This document shows, piece after piece, positions 1 to 6,907 of a stretch of 10,487 nucleotides of DNA. The notes below the pieces were generated by a model, which made no database searches, was not told where the DNA came from, and saw only the letters and a program-made list of their open reading frames with translations. The translations under genes were made by a program, and so were the position numbers. The stretch is from positions 1 through 10,487 of the forward strand of contig LJNA01000078.1 in NCBI GenBank assembly GCA_001304365.1, in the 5' to 3' direction. Numbering within the stretch: position 1 is the stretch's first letter; each line of letters begins with the position of its first letter. The DNA comes from Syntrophobacter sp. DG_60. Lineage in GTDB: Bacteria; Desulfobacterota; Desulfofervidia; Desulfofervidales; DG-60.

Positions 1-577
1 TATCTATTTTTTTGTCTACTTCTTTCTCTGGTACATTCAATATCTTTGCTATTCGTTTTATGCGAAAATCCCGTGAGCTAATAAATCTTACAGCCATTAC
101 CCTTTCCCTTGGTAATACCAAGTGTGTACCCCTACCTACAAAGATTGTTTGCCCCAGATGGGCAATAGATAAGGCTACATTTGCCAGATGTCTTGCATAA
201 TCACTCTCCATAAAAGATTTTTCACCAAAGAGCATTGATGAAAGATCCACTCTCCTTCCAGGAAAACGTTCATCAAATATGGCAACTGTCTTGGCACTAA
301 CTTTTGCATCATGGGCTATATACTCTAAAATTTGTCTATCTATGACTTTATAATCAATCTGTTCTGCCAGGATGTCCGCTGTTTCCAGAGCGCCACTGCC
401 TATCTTACGTGAAAAGCAGATAGTAGGTGGTATTTCTTCTTCAACCCCCCTTTCCACCCTTTTGGCCCGGCTAAGCTCCCACTCACGGATGTGCTGTTCT
501 ACAAGCTCAGCAGGGGTTGGTCTTTTCTTTACATACATACCCGGATAATACTCTACACCCCCTATAATTATAGACAT
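1..577 (-). CDS. Cytidylate kinase-like family protein (partial, C-terminus beyond window)
   Basis: Reading leftward from ATG at 577-575, an open frame of 192 codons reaches the window edge without a stop, so the C-terminus is missing. A strong site (AGGAGGT) lies about five bases upstream. After an N-terminal extension of about 50 residues comes a P-loop-like segment, SRKIGSGALET at about residues 56-66, in place of the GxxGSGKS loop of true CMP kinases. It is followed by DYKVIDRQILEYIA and by IFVGRGTHLVLPRERVMAVR, which match the cytidylate kinase-like (CK2) family. That family is a P-loop nucleotide kinase relative whose substrate is mostly unproven, so CMP phosphorylation should not be assumed. 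The gene starts 20 bp after gap ends and is probably cotranscribed with it. Family assignment is fairly secure; function is inferred. Confidence 0.85.
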   Translation of the reverse strand, partial: MSIIIGGVEYYPGMYVKKRPTPAELVEQHIREWELSRAKRVERGVEEEIPPTICFSRKIGSGALETADILAEQIDYKVIDRQILEYIAHDAKVSAKTVAIFDERFPGRRVDLSSMLFGEKSFMESDYARHLANVALSIAHLGQTIFVGRGTHLVLPRERVMAVRFISSRDFRIKRIAKILNVPEKEVDKKID

Positions 578-597
578 AATGACCTCCTATAATAGTT

Positions 598-1608
598 TTA
601 TAATAATCCCCCAATCATCTTTGTGAAATCAACTAGCCGGCAAGCGTAACCCCATTCGTTGTCATACCATGATAAAACCTTAACTACCTTTTTATGTAAG
701 ACCATGGTTGAAATCGCATCCACAATGGCAGAATGGGAATTCCCTATGATGTCAATAGAGACTATTCTGTCATCGGTTACTTCAAGGATCCCCTTCATTT
801 TCTCTGTTTGGGATGAGGCCCTTAAGGCATCATTTACTTCTTCTTCAGTTGCTTCCTTTTGAACATTAGCTACAATATCTGTTACTGAGCCACAAAGTAC
901 TGGGACTCTCATAGCCAACCCCCTCATCTTTCCTTTAAGTTCTGGCAAAACTTGCTCAGTGGCTATAGTTGCCCCAGTAGTGGTAGGGATGATAGATACA
1001 GCGGCGGCTCTTGCGCGGCGTAGTCGCTTGCCAAAAGAATCAACTAAGGCTTGTCCTGCAGTATAGCTATGGATAGCAGTTATAAACAGACTTTCAATAC
1101 CAAATGAATCATTAAGAACCTTGGCTACAGGTGCTAATGAATTTGTGGTACAGGAGGCTAAAGAAACAATGTGATGGTTTCTTGGATCATAAATTTCTTC
1201 ATTCACTCCTAACACGATAACTGCATCAGCATTCTTAGAAGGGGCGCTAATAATTACCTTTTTTGCCCCTGCCTTAAGATGTTTTTCTGATCCCTCTTTA
1301 TCTGTAAAATGACCTGTACATTCGATTACTACATCAATACCTAACTCTTTCCATGGCAAGGCCTGAGGATCCCTTTCGTGTGTGATAACAATCTCCCTTC
1401 CATCTACTACTAAATTATCACCGTGATGGCCAACGCTGCCTTTATATTTATGGTAAACAGAATCGTATTTAAATAAGTAGACTGCTGTCTCAGGAATTGC
1501 CAGAAGGTCATTTATTGCCACTACTTCTATATCTCCATACTCCATTGCCCTCCTCAAGAAACAACGACCAATCCTGCCAAATCCATTGATAGCTACCCTT
1601 ATGACCAT
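598..1608 (-). CDS. gap: Glyceraldehyde-3-phosphate dehydrogenase, type I
   Basis: A 336-residue protein of the normal family length. It catalyses reversible oxidative phosphorylation of glyceraldehyde 3-phosphate to 1,3-bisphosphoglycerate in cytosolic glycolysis or gluconeogenesis. The Rossmann motif NGFGRIGR is at residues 8-15, and an acidic residue in INDL (Asp34) favours NAD. The catalytic site ASCTTN contains Cys153, with partner His180 in the HSYT motif. The C-terminal SWYDNEWGYACR motif is intact. Departures from the family are visible: Leu150 where SNASCTTN normally has Asn, Ser157 for Cys, and S-loop residues Ser-Phe-Gly (191-193) where NAD-dependent enzymes have Leu-Pro-His. Start ATG at 1608 has GAGGG upstream. 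It heads a two-gene unit with the kinase-like gene. Erythrose-4-phosphate dehydrogenase was considered, but the TTTGA and RRARAAA segments fit GAPDH better. Confidence 0.95.
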   Translation of the reverse strand: MVIRVAINGFGRIGRCFLRRAMEYGDIEVVAINDLLAIPETAVYLFKYDSVYHKYKGSVGHHGDNLVVDGREIVITHERDPQALPWKELGIDVVIECTGHFTDKEGSEKHLKAGAKKVIISAPSKNADAVIVLGVNEEIYDPRNHHIVSLASCTTNSLAPVAKVLNDSFGIESLFITAIHSYTAGQALVDSFGKRLRRARAAAVSIIPTTTGATIATEQVLPELKGKMRGLAMRVPVLCGSVTDIVANVQKEATEEEVNDALRASSQTEKMKGILEVTDDRIVSIDIIGNSHSAIVDAISTMVLHKKVVKVLSWYDNEWGYACRLVDFTKMIGGLL

Positions 1609-1672
1609 CTATCTACCCTCCTAATTTATTCTGCCAAAATTCCTTTAAAAAATAAAGGAGCAAAATTTATGC

Positions 1673-1714
1673 CATGCAAGATATAGGATACAAGATGCAC
1701 GATATATGATACAG
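1673..1714. repeat. Degenerate heptamer tandem repeat (about six units, GATACAR-like)
   Basis: Six consecutive 7-bp units can be read: CATGCAA, GATATAG, GATACAA, GATGCAC, GATATAT, GATACAG. Every unit keeps the A-T/A-x core, and the period is exactly seven. It lies 65-106 bp upstream of the gap start codon, in the likely leader or promoter zone. Short heptameric tandem repeats of this kind are scattered in intergenic DNA of several bacterial lineages. No function is implied. Confidence 0.65.
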
Positions 1715-1870
1715 GACTACTAATCCCTATAAGTCTCAACCGGTCTCCATTGAATAACAAAGGTCGGTGTGTCAACATTTTGTTTACAATAAGGGGCAGA
1801 AAAATTACACTTCTAATTGTTACCAAATTTCGAGTCAATGAAGAGTATATCTAACAAATTAACGATTTAG

Positions 1871-1901
1871 CAAATAACTATTTGACTAATTAACGAGTCA
1901 A
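1871..1901. promoter_or_regulatory. Overlapping small inverted repeats, possible operator
   Basis: CAAATA (1871-1876) pairs with TATTTG (1879-1884), and TTGACT (1882-1887) pairs with AGTCAA (1896-1901); the two overlap at 1882-1884. The words ATTAACGA and GAGTCAA each occur twice nearby. This is an unusual density of short symmetric words in a divergent promoter region, compatible with a regulator binding site. In an AT-rich spacer such pairs can also occur by chance. Confidence 0.25.
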
Positions 1902-1975
1902 CTAATCGGCATGTTAAGGGGTCATTGGCCAACCAAAAAATTGAAGCATTTGGGGAACAAAATTTGCAGATATCT

Positions 1976-2005
1976 TTGATTTATTGGTATTTGTAAGATT
2001 TTAGA
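1976..2005 (+). promoter_or_regulatory. Candidate promoter of first CBS gene
   Basis: TTGATT (1976-1981), an 18-base spacer, then TTTAGA (2000-2005), 19 bases before the first CBS start codon. The boxes are weak matches to the sigma-70 consensus. The same arrangement recurs upstream of the second CBS gene (2629-2658), which is the main reason to list it. Confidence 0.3.
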
Positions 2006-2024
2006 TTTTTTACGGAGGCAAAAT

Positions 2025-2423
2025 ATGAGAGTAGAAGAAATAATGGTCAAGAAGATAGAATATATAGAACCCGATGCAAATATTTATGAAGCTATAGAAA
2101 AGATGATTGACAAGAGGATCAGATCTTTGGTGGTAAAGCCCAAGGATGAGAAAGATGTTTACGGAATTATATCATTGAGGGACATAGTCTTTAAAGTTAT
2201 AAGTAAAGACCTTGACCCAAATAAAGTGGAGGTTGAAGAGATTGCTTCAAAGCCATTGGTCTGCATTGATAAAGACATGAGTATTGAGCATGCTACAAAG
2301 CTAATGGAAAAGTTTAATATTGCAAGGGTCTTTGTAAGTAAGGAAAGGGAGATACTTGGGGTTGTTGCCTTATTCGATATTATAGCCGGTTCTATAAAAG
2401 AAAGGATACTTAAGTCTTATTGA
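2025..2423 (+). CDS. Tandem CBS-domain protein, copy 1
   Basis: A 132-residue protein made almost only of two CBS domains. The first is at about residues 1-62 (VEEIMVKKIEYIEPDANIYE, then VYGIISLRDIVFKVI). The second is at about 68-127 (EEIASKPLVCIDKDMSIEHA, then ILGVVALFDIIAG). Paired CBS domains form a Bateman module that typically binds AMP, ATP or other adenosyl ligands and regulates a partner. No catalytic or DNA-binding domain is attached, so it would act through protein contacts. Start ATG follows a strong GGAGG eight bases upstream. It is about four-fifths identical to the CBS gene at 2680, and about 50 bp of upstream DNA is also duplicated. Its position ahead of a PhoU-like/PiT pair suggests a sensor role in phosphate transport (inference). 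Confidence 0.93.
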   Translation: MRVEEIMVKKIEYIEPDANIYEAIEKMIDKRIRSLVVKPKDEKDVYGIISLRDIVFKVISKDLDPNKVEVEEIASKPLVCIDKDMSIEHATKLMEKFNIARVFVSKEREILGVVALFDIIAGSIKERILKSY

Positions 2424-2463
2424 ATTTTTTGAGCCTACTTCTCTTTTTTTAAAAAAAAGACTA

Positions 2464-2556
2464 GATGGAGAAATGATGTCTGCCGAAAACAAAGTCATTG
2501 CGAGCGAAGCAATCTCATAATTCCTTGTTTGTGAAGTCTGCCTGAGCATTTCCATC
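2464..2556. repeat. Dispersed palindromic repeat element (ATTGCGAGCGAAGCAAT type)
   Basis: The core ATTGCGAGCGAAGCAAT followed by CTC (2497-2516) is the recognisable signature of a short repeat found in many copies in diverse bacterial genomes. The core folds as ATTGC/GCAAT with a 7-base loop. Outer arms GATGGAGAAATG (2464-2475) and CATTTCCATC (2547-2556) are complementary with one bulged base. TCTGCC occurs as a direct repeat on both sides. The whole is a roughly 93-bp nested palindrome, a MITE-like unit, sitting between the two CBS copies. No transposase is present. Confidence 0.65.
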
Positions 2557-2573
2557 ATTTGAAGCTACTAAAA

Positions 2574-2602
2574 CACCTCACTAAAATTAGTTTGATGAGG
2601 TG
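2574..2602 (+). terminator. Hairpin between the CBS copies (possible terminator or part of the repeat)
   Basis: CACCTCA (2574-2580) pairs perfectly with TGAGGTG (2596-2602) around a 15-base AT-rich loop, with three more pairs after a mismatch. It lies 150 bp after the copy 1 stop and just before the copy 2 promoter. It lacks a clean T-tract, so efficient intrinsic termination is uncertain. An AT palindrome at about 2445-2460 right after the stop is a further weak candidate. Confidence 0.35.
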
Positions 2603-2628
2603 CTGATAAAATGGAGCTTGCATATTTT

Positions 2629-2658
2629 TTGATTTATTAGTATTTTAAAAGCTTAAAT
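2629..2658 (+). promoter_or_regulatory. Candidate promoter of second CBS gene and the phosphate operon
   Basis: TTGATT (2629-2634), an 18-base spacer and TTAAAT (2653-2658) repeat the geometry seen before copy 1. The preceding and following bases (TTTGATTTATTxGTATTT) are conserved in both, so the promoter zone was probably duplicated with the gene. Downstream lies a strong GGGAGGTG ribosome site. Confidence 0.35.
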
Positions 2659-2679
2659 TTGCTAGGGAGGTGAAAAAAT

Positions 2680-3084
2680 ATGGAGGTTGAGGAAATAATG
2701 GTCAAGAAGATAGAATACATAGAGCCCGGTGCCACTGTATATGATGCTATAGAAAAGATGATTGATAAAAGAATCAGGTCTTTGTTGGTAAAGCTTAAGG
2801 ACAAGAAAGATGTTTATGGTGTTATAACAGTAAGAGATATAGTCTTTAAGGTTATAGGCAAAGATCTTGACCCAAATAAAGTGAAGGTTGAAGAGATTGC
2901 TTCAAAGCCATTGGTCTGCGTTGATAAAGACATGAGCATTGAGCATGTTATAAAGCTAATGGAAAAGTCTAATATTGCAAGGGTTTTTGTGAGTGAAGAA
3001 GGAGAAATACTTGGGGTTGTTGCCCTATTAGATGTTATGGCCGGCTCGTTAATAAAAAGAGTGAGAGAGGGTTGGATTGCTTAA
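2680..3084 (+). CDS. Tandem CBS-domain protein, copy 2
   Basis: A 134-residue paralogue of the CBS protein at 2025. It has the same two CBS domains (about residues 1-62 and 68-127) and about four-fifths identity. Differences are mostly conservative (I/V, E/K, D/G), with a divergent C-terminal tail ending in WIA. Start ATG has a near-ideal GGGAGGTG upstream. Its last eight bases overlap the start of the PhoU-like gene, a sign of translational coupling that ties this copy directly to the DUF47-PiT pair. Bateman modules usually sense adenine nucleotides; here it could report energy charge or another ligand to the transporter or its PhoU-like regulator. That role is inferred from context only. 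No frame damage is seen, so both copies look functional. Confidence 0.94.
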   Translation: MEVEEIMVKKIEYIEPGATVYDAIEKMIDKRIRSLLVKLKDKKDVYGVITVRDIVFKVIGKDLDPNKVKVEEIASKPLVCVDKDMSIEHVIKLMEKSNIARVFVSEEGEILGVVALLDVMAGSLIKRVREGWIA

Positions 3085-3703
3085 AAAGTCCTTTTTTGGC
3101 GGAAAAATAGAACAAGAAGTCATAGAGAAGATGAAGAGGCACATAGAATTTCTTTGCTCTGCCTTTGAAACCTTTAAGACCGCGATGGTGAACCAGGATA
3201 AAGAATTGATGTCGAGCGTTTCTGATCTGGAAAGAGAAGGGGATATAGTAAGAAGAGAGATAGCTTCAAGTATCTATGAAGGGGCCTTTTTACCATTTCT
3301 ACGCCCGAATATATGCAAGTTTGTTGAGATAGTAGATGATGCCTTCGATGTAGTAGAAGATGCTGCCCTTGAATATACAGACGTAGAATTGGACGATAAA
3401 ATAAAGGATGATTGCGCTAAAATTGCAGATATGAATCTAAAGATGTGTGAGATGCTTTTAATTGCCTTTGAATCATTGCTTAGCGGGGAGGATTTAAGGG
3501 AAAAGACCTTGGCCATTAGAATCTATGAAAAGAAGATTGATGAAATAAAATTTGATTTAATTAAAAAGCTGAGAGCAAAAGAGGTAAAGAGATTCTGGGA
3601 AGGCAAAATACTTTCAGATTTTATATTTTATCTTACAAATATAAGCGATCTAATTGAGGATGCCAGCGATTATCTGCAAATAATAAATGTAAGTCTAAGA
3701 TAA
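3077..3703 (+). CDS. PhoU-like DUF47 family protein (TIGR00153-like)
   Basis: A 208-residue, probably all-helical protein resembling the DUF47/PhoU-like family, which commonly accompanies PiT transporters and is thought to regulate phosphate uptake. Diagnostic stretches are VSDLEREGDIVRREIASSIY (about residues 47-66), FVEIVDDAFDVVEDAA (about 83-98) and LTNISDLIEDASDYLQIIN near the C-terminus. These acidic repeats are the positions where PhoU-type proteins bind metal. The start chosen is TTG at 3077: MLKK is the usual beginning of the family, GAGAGAGGG lies upstream, and the gene overlaps the CBS copy by eight bases. The next ATG (3131) would remove conserved sequence. Cytoplasmic, no signal peptide. 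It is followed after nine bases by PiT. Confidence 0.92.
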   Translation: MLKKSFFGGKIEQEVIEKMKRHIEFLCSAFETFKTAMVNQDKELMSSVSDLEREGDIVRREIASSIYEGAFLPFLRPNICKFVEIVDDAFDVVEDAALEYTDVELDDKIKDDCAKIADMNLKMCEMLLIAFESLLSGEDLREKTLAIRIYEKKIDEIKFDLIKKLRAKEVKRFWEGKILSDFIFYLTNISDLIEDASDYLQIINVSLR

Positions 3704-3712
3704 TCTCACCTC

Positions 3713-4645
3713 ATGACACAGCCCATACCAATTATAGCCTGTGGTCTAATAGCCCTCGGTATCGGTTCAAACGATACTTCCAATGCACTTGGAATATGCA
3801 TAGGGTGCGAAATAATAAAGTTTAAAAGAGCTGTGCTTTTATTTTGGTTATTTGTCTGGATTGGAATAATACTACAAGGTGGGAAGGTAATGAGGACTGT
3901 TGGAAAAGAACTCTTAGAGATAAATTTGCATATTCTAAGCATAGCTTTACTTATATCTGCAATTTTAATCATCATCTCAAATTGGAAGAAATTGCCAGTT
4001 TCAACCCATCAGGTAATAATTGGGAGCTTAACGGGCTCTGGAATTGCATCTGGGATGGACGTAAACTATATTTCACTTTTAGAAATTATTCTTTCATGGG
4101 TTATATCCCCCTTGGGCGCCCTTTTCCTTTCACTAATGCTATACCGAGTAATGGAAAAGACCCTTTCAAAATTGCCTTTGCTCCAAATTGAAAGGATTCT
4201 TAGGGTCTTATTGCTCATAAGTGGGGTTTTAATAGCTTATAATACTGGAGCGAATGAGCTTGCAACGGTTCTAGGACCTGTTATTCATTCTGGCCTAATT
4301 GACCAAATGCGAGCATCGCTGGTGGGTCCTTTTTTTGTATTCCTTGGCGCAGTGCTCCTAAGCCACAGGGTAATAGAGACAATTGGAAAAGGAATAACGG
4401 CATTAGACCCCTATTCAGGGTTTGCAGCGCAGTTTGGTGCAGGGACTTGTGTTCTTCTTTTTACCTCCCTTGGAATGCCAGTTTCCACAACATATTGCAT
4501 AATTGGTGGAATTAGTGGTGTTGGGTTGTTAAAAGGAATTAGGACTGTAAGGTTTGAGCTCATTAAAAAAATAGCTATAACCTGGGTTGTGGCACCCTTT
4601 TTGGCATTCTTAATCTGCTTTGCAGTTACAAAAGTCTTGCTGTGA
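3713..4645 (+). CDS. Inorganic phosphate transporter, PiT family
   Basis: A 310-residue hydrophobic protein with about eight to ten membrane segments. It shows the internal duplication of PiT permeases. The first half has GSNDTSNALG (about residues 18-27) and LPVSTHQVIIGS (about 94-105). The second half repeats these as NTGANELATVLGP (about 177-189) and MPVSTTYCIIGG (about 255-266). PiT proteins are secondary transporters moving phosphate or metal-phosphate with Na+ or H+ across the inner membrane. The length is at the short end of the family, like many archaeal and thermophile members. The start ATG is nine bases after the PhoU-like stop and lacks a good ribosome site, so translation probably couples to the upstream gene. 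Cation and substrate preference cannot be told from sequence. Confidence 0.94.
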   Translation: MTQPIPIIACGLIALGIGSNDTSNALGICIGCEIIKFKRAVLLFWLFVWIGIILQGGKVMRTVGKELLEINLHILSIALLISAILIIISNWKKLPVSTHQVIIGSLTGSGIASGMDVNYISLLEIILSWVISPLGALFLSLMLYRVMEKTLSKLPLLQIERILRVLLLISGVLIAYNTGANELATVLGPVIHSGLIDQMRASLVGPFFVFLGAVLLSHRVIETIGKGITALDPYSGFAAQFGAGTCVLLFTSLGMPVSTTYCIIGGISGVGLLKGIRTVRFELIKKIAITWVVAPFLAFLICFAVTKVLL

Positions 4646-4795
4646 TTTAAAGAGACTCTTATCTTTAATTTTCAGCCGGCGTTGCTTGTTTACTTGGTGC
4701 AATTATTAATATGATTCTGGTAAAAAACAGCTAAAAAAGATTCGATTTATTAAATGAATACAAATTTTAAAAGGCTCAATGTAAATTAAAATAAG

Positions 4796-4803
4796 AAGGA
4801 GGT
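4796..4803 (+). promoter_or_regulatory. Ribosome binding site of acetyl-CoA synthetase gene
   Basis: AAGGAGGT at 4796-4803 is an almost perfect Shine-Dalgarno site ten bases before ATG 4814; a weaker AGAGG lies closer. It supports the chosen start. The 168 bp between PiT and this gene show no ORF, no strong terminator and no clear sigma-70 boxes. Confidence 0.6.
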
Positions 4804-4813
4804 AAAAAAGAGG

Positions 4814-6862
4814 ATGGCAGAAAAGGGAAGAATTTATGAGGAGTTTGAGCACTATGTAGTGCCATCATCTTGGAAGGACAGGGTTTGGGAAATCGAAGAC
4901 TACAAAAAATTTCATGAAAGCACGGTAAAGGATAAAGCGGCCATTGAAGAGTGGTGGGTAGGATGGGCAGAGAAGCTATCTTGGTTTAAGAAGTGGGATA
5001 AAGTTTTAGATGACAGCAATCCTCCATTCTATAGATGGTTTGTGGGGGCAGAGACAAATCTGGCTTATTTGTGTTTAGACTGGCAAATCGAGCAGGGAAG
5101 GAAAAACAAGGTAGCCTTGATATGGGAAGGAGAACCATTTGATGACATGATTAGAAGGCCAAAGGATATGAGAAAGTATACATTTTATGACCTATACAGA
5201 AGGACAAACAGGATTGCCTTTGCCCTAAAGGAGACGTTGGGGGTTAAGAGAGGGGAGATTTTGACCTTCTATCTGCCCATGATTCCAGAGCTTCCACAGT
5301 ATATGCTAGCAGTTCAAAGGATTGGGGCCTCCCATAGCAATGTCTATAGTGGATTTAGTGCAGTTGCACTTGCTGAAAGGGCCATGGCTGCAGGCTCAAG
5401 GATAATTGTTACAGCAGATGCCTTGTATAGGAGGGGTGAGCTAATTCTACTTAAAGAGGTTGTAGATGAGACTATCGAGATATGTGAGGAAAGGGGGCAT
5501 AAGATAGAAAAGGTTATTGTTGTAAAAAGGACAGATAGGCCTGCCATACCTTGGAATAGGAGAAGGGATGTTTGGCACCATGAATTTATAAGGTTTATAT
5601 CAGAAAATGTGAAAGTTGAGACAGAGAAAATGGGTTCAGAGGATATGTCTTATATTCTTTATACATCTGGGACAACCGGTGCCCCAAAAGGGGCCCAGCA
5701 CAGCATTGGGGGTTATGCCGTGAGTTTATATACTACCATGAGGCTTATATTTGATATAAATCCTGAAGATATATACTGGTGTGTCGCAGATATTGGATGG
5801 GTTACAGGGCATTCCTATATAGTCTATGGACCACTTATGACAGGGGCAACAACAGTAATGTATGAAGGTGCTCCAGATTTCCCAAAGTCAGATAGGTGGT
5901 GGCATATGATAGAGAGGTTTGGGGTCTCTGTATTCTACACCACACCGACTGCAGTAAGAGCCCTTATGAAATTCCCACTAGACTATGTAAAAAAGCATGA
6001 TTTATCAACACTAAGAGTTGTCCATTCTGTTGGAGAGCCCATTAACCCAGAGGCATTCAGGTGGTACTACACAAACCTTGGTAGGGAGGATATTGTTGCC
6101 TCAAGTACATGGTGGATGACAGAGACAGGTCAGATGCTAACCGGACACTTTCCTGGTTTAGGAAAGATATTCCCACTTAAACCAGGGACAAATGGCTATC
6201 CCCTTCCTGGTGTTAAAATAGAGGTAGTTGATGAGGATGGAAATCCTTGTAAACCCGGTGCTAGGGGATACCTTGTTCTGACATCACCATGGCCAGGGAT
6301 GTTTATGACATTATATAAAGACCCTGAAAGATACATTGATGTCTATTGGTCAAAGTTTAAAGAAAAAGGGATGTATTTTTACACTGCAGATTATGCAGTA
6401 AAGGACAAAGATGGGTACATATGGGTCTTAGGAAGGGCCGATGACGTGCTTAAGGTTGCTGGCCATAGGGTAGGTACGGCTGAGGTCGAATCTGCCATGC
6501 TCCTTCATCCAGCGGTTGCAGAATCGGCTTGTGTTGGGAAACCTCATGAAATAAAGGGGGAGATTCCATATGTATTTACTGTTCTTAAGCAGGGGTATAT
6601 ACCAAGCCCAGACCTTGAAGCTGAATTAAGAATGCATTTGAGAAAGACTATAGGTCCAATTGTGGCATCTGATGCCACTACACTCTTTGTGGATATGGTT
6701 CCAAAGACCAGGAGTGGAAAGATTATGAGGAGGCTTCTTAAGGCAGTTGTCAGTGGAGCACCACTTGGAGATACTACAACACTTGAAGATGAAACGGCTG
6801 TGGGAGAGGCAGAAAAGGCCTATGAATATCTAAAAAAGGCTATGGAGAAGGCTGAAGAGTAG
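4814..6862 (+). CDS. acs: Acetyl-CoA synthetase, AMP-forming (acetate-CoA ligase)
   Basis: A 682-residue member of the ANL adenylating superfamily, somewhat longer than the roughly 650 residues of enteric Acs. It activates acetate (possibly also propionate) with ATP and CoA to acyl-CoA, AMP and PPi in the cytoplasm. Visible signatures are an ACAS_N-type N-terminus, the phosphate loop YTSGTTGAPKG (about 281-291), SVGEPINPEAFRW (about 401-413), the acyl-pocket motif TWWMTETG (about 433-440), the hinge GRADDVLKVAGHRVG (about 540-554), and PKTRSGKIMRR (630-640). Lys636 is the catalytic lysine that is acetylated in regulated homologues. The retained Trp in WWMTETG fits small substrates. WWMTETGQ with a GLGKIFPLKPG segment differs from the bacterial WWQTETGG form and resembles archaeal-type enzymes. 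It appears to be a single-gene unit; no deacetylase or acetyltransferase gene is adjacent. Confidence 0.93.
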   Translation: MAEKGRIYEEFEHYVVPSSWKDRVWEIEDYKKFHESTVKDKAAIEEWWVGWAEKLSWFKKWDKVLDDSNPPFYRWFVGAETNLAYLCLDWQIEQGRKNKVALIWEGEPFDDMIRRPKDMRKYTFYDLYRRTNRIAFALKETLGVKRGEILTFYLPMIPELPQYMLAVQRIGASHSNVYSGFSAVALAERAMAAGSRIIVTADALYRRGELILLKEVVDETIEICEERGHKIEKVIVVKRTDRPAIPWNRRRDVWHHEFIRFISENVKVETEKMGSEDMSYILYTSGTTGAPKGAQHSIGGYAVSLYTTMRLIFDINPEDIYWCVADIGWVTGHSYIVYGPLMTGATTVMYEGAPDFPKSDRWWHMIERFGVSVFYTTPTAVRALMKFPLDYVKKHDLSTLRVVHSVGEPINPEAFRWYYTNLGREDIVASSTWWMTETGQMLTGHFPGLGKIFPLKPGTNGYPLPGVKIEVVDEDGNPCKPGARGYLVLTSPWPGMFMTLYKDPERYIDVYWSKFKEKGMYFYTADYAVKDKDGYIWVLGRADDVLKVAGHRVGTAEVESAMLLHPAVAESACVGKPHEIKGEIPYVFTVLKQGYIPSPDLEAELRMHLRKTIGPIVASDATTLFVDMVPKTRSGKIMRRLLKAVVSGAPLGDTTTLEDETAVGEAEKAYEYLKKAMEKAEE

Positions 6863-6907
6863 TATTACTGGCCCCGCAAGAAATTTACAGGGCATTATAA
6901 ATATTCT

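Larger units (their letters stand above)
1609..2024. other. Divergent intergenic region between gap and the CBS genes
   Basis: About 416 bp separate the minus-strand gap gene from the plus-strand CBS gene. I see no credible coding sequence here; the 70-codon frame on the minus strand runs through a repeat and has no family resemblance. The region should hold promoters in both directions. It contains a degenerate heptamer repeat (1673-1714) and a cluster of short inverted repeats (1871-1901). No convincing -35/-10 pair for gap was found. Confidence 0.6.

Noticed and set aside
1673..1714. CRISPR-like array in repeats.
   Set aside because: Units are 7 bp, contiguous and without spacers; no cas gene is present.
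1626..1838. 70-codon minus-strand frame upstream of gap.
   Set aside because: It runs through the heptamer repeat, has no family resemblance and would occupy the gap promoter zone.
4646..4700. Terminator after PiT at the AGAGACTCTT palindrome.
   Set aside because: The arms leave no room for a loop and the following T-run is broken, so no stable hairpin is expected.
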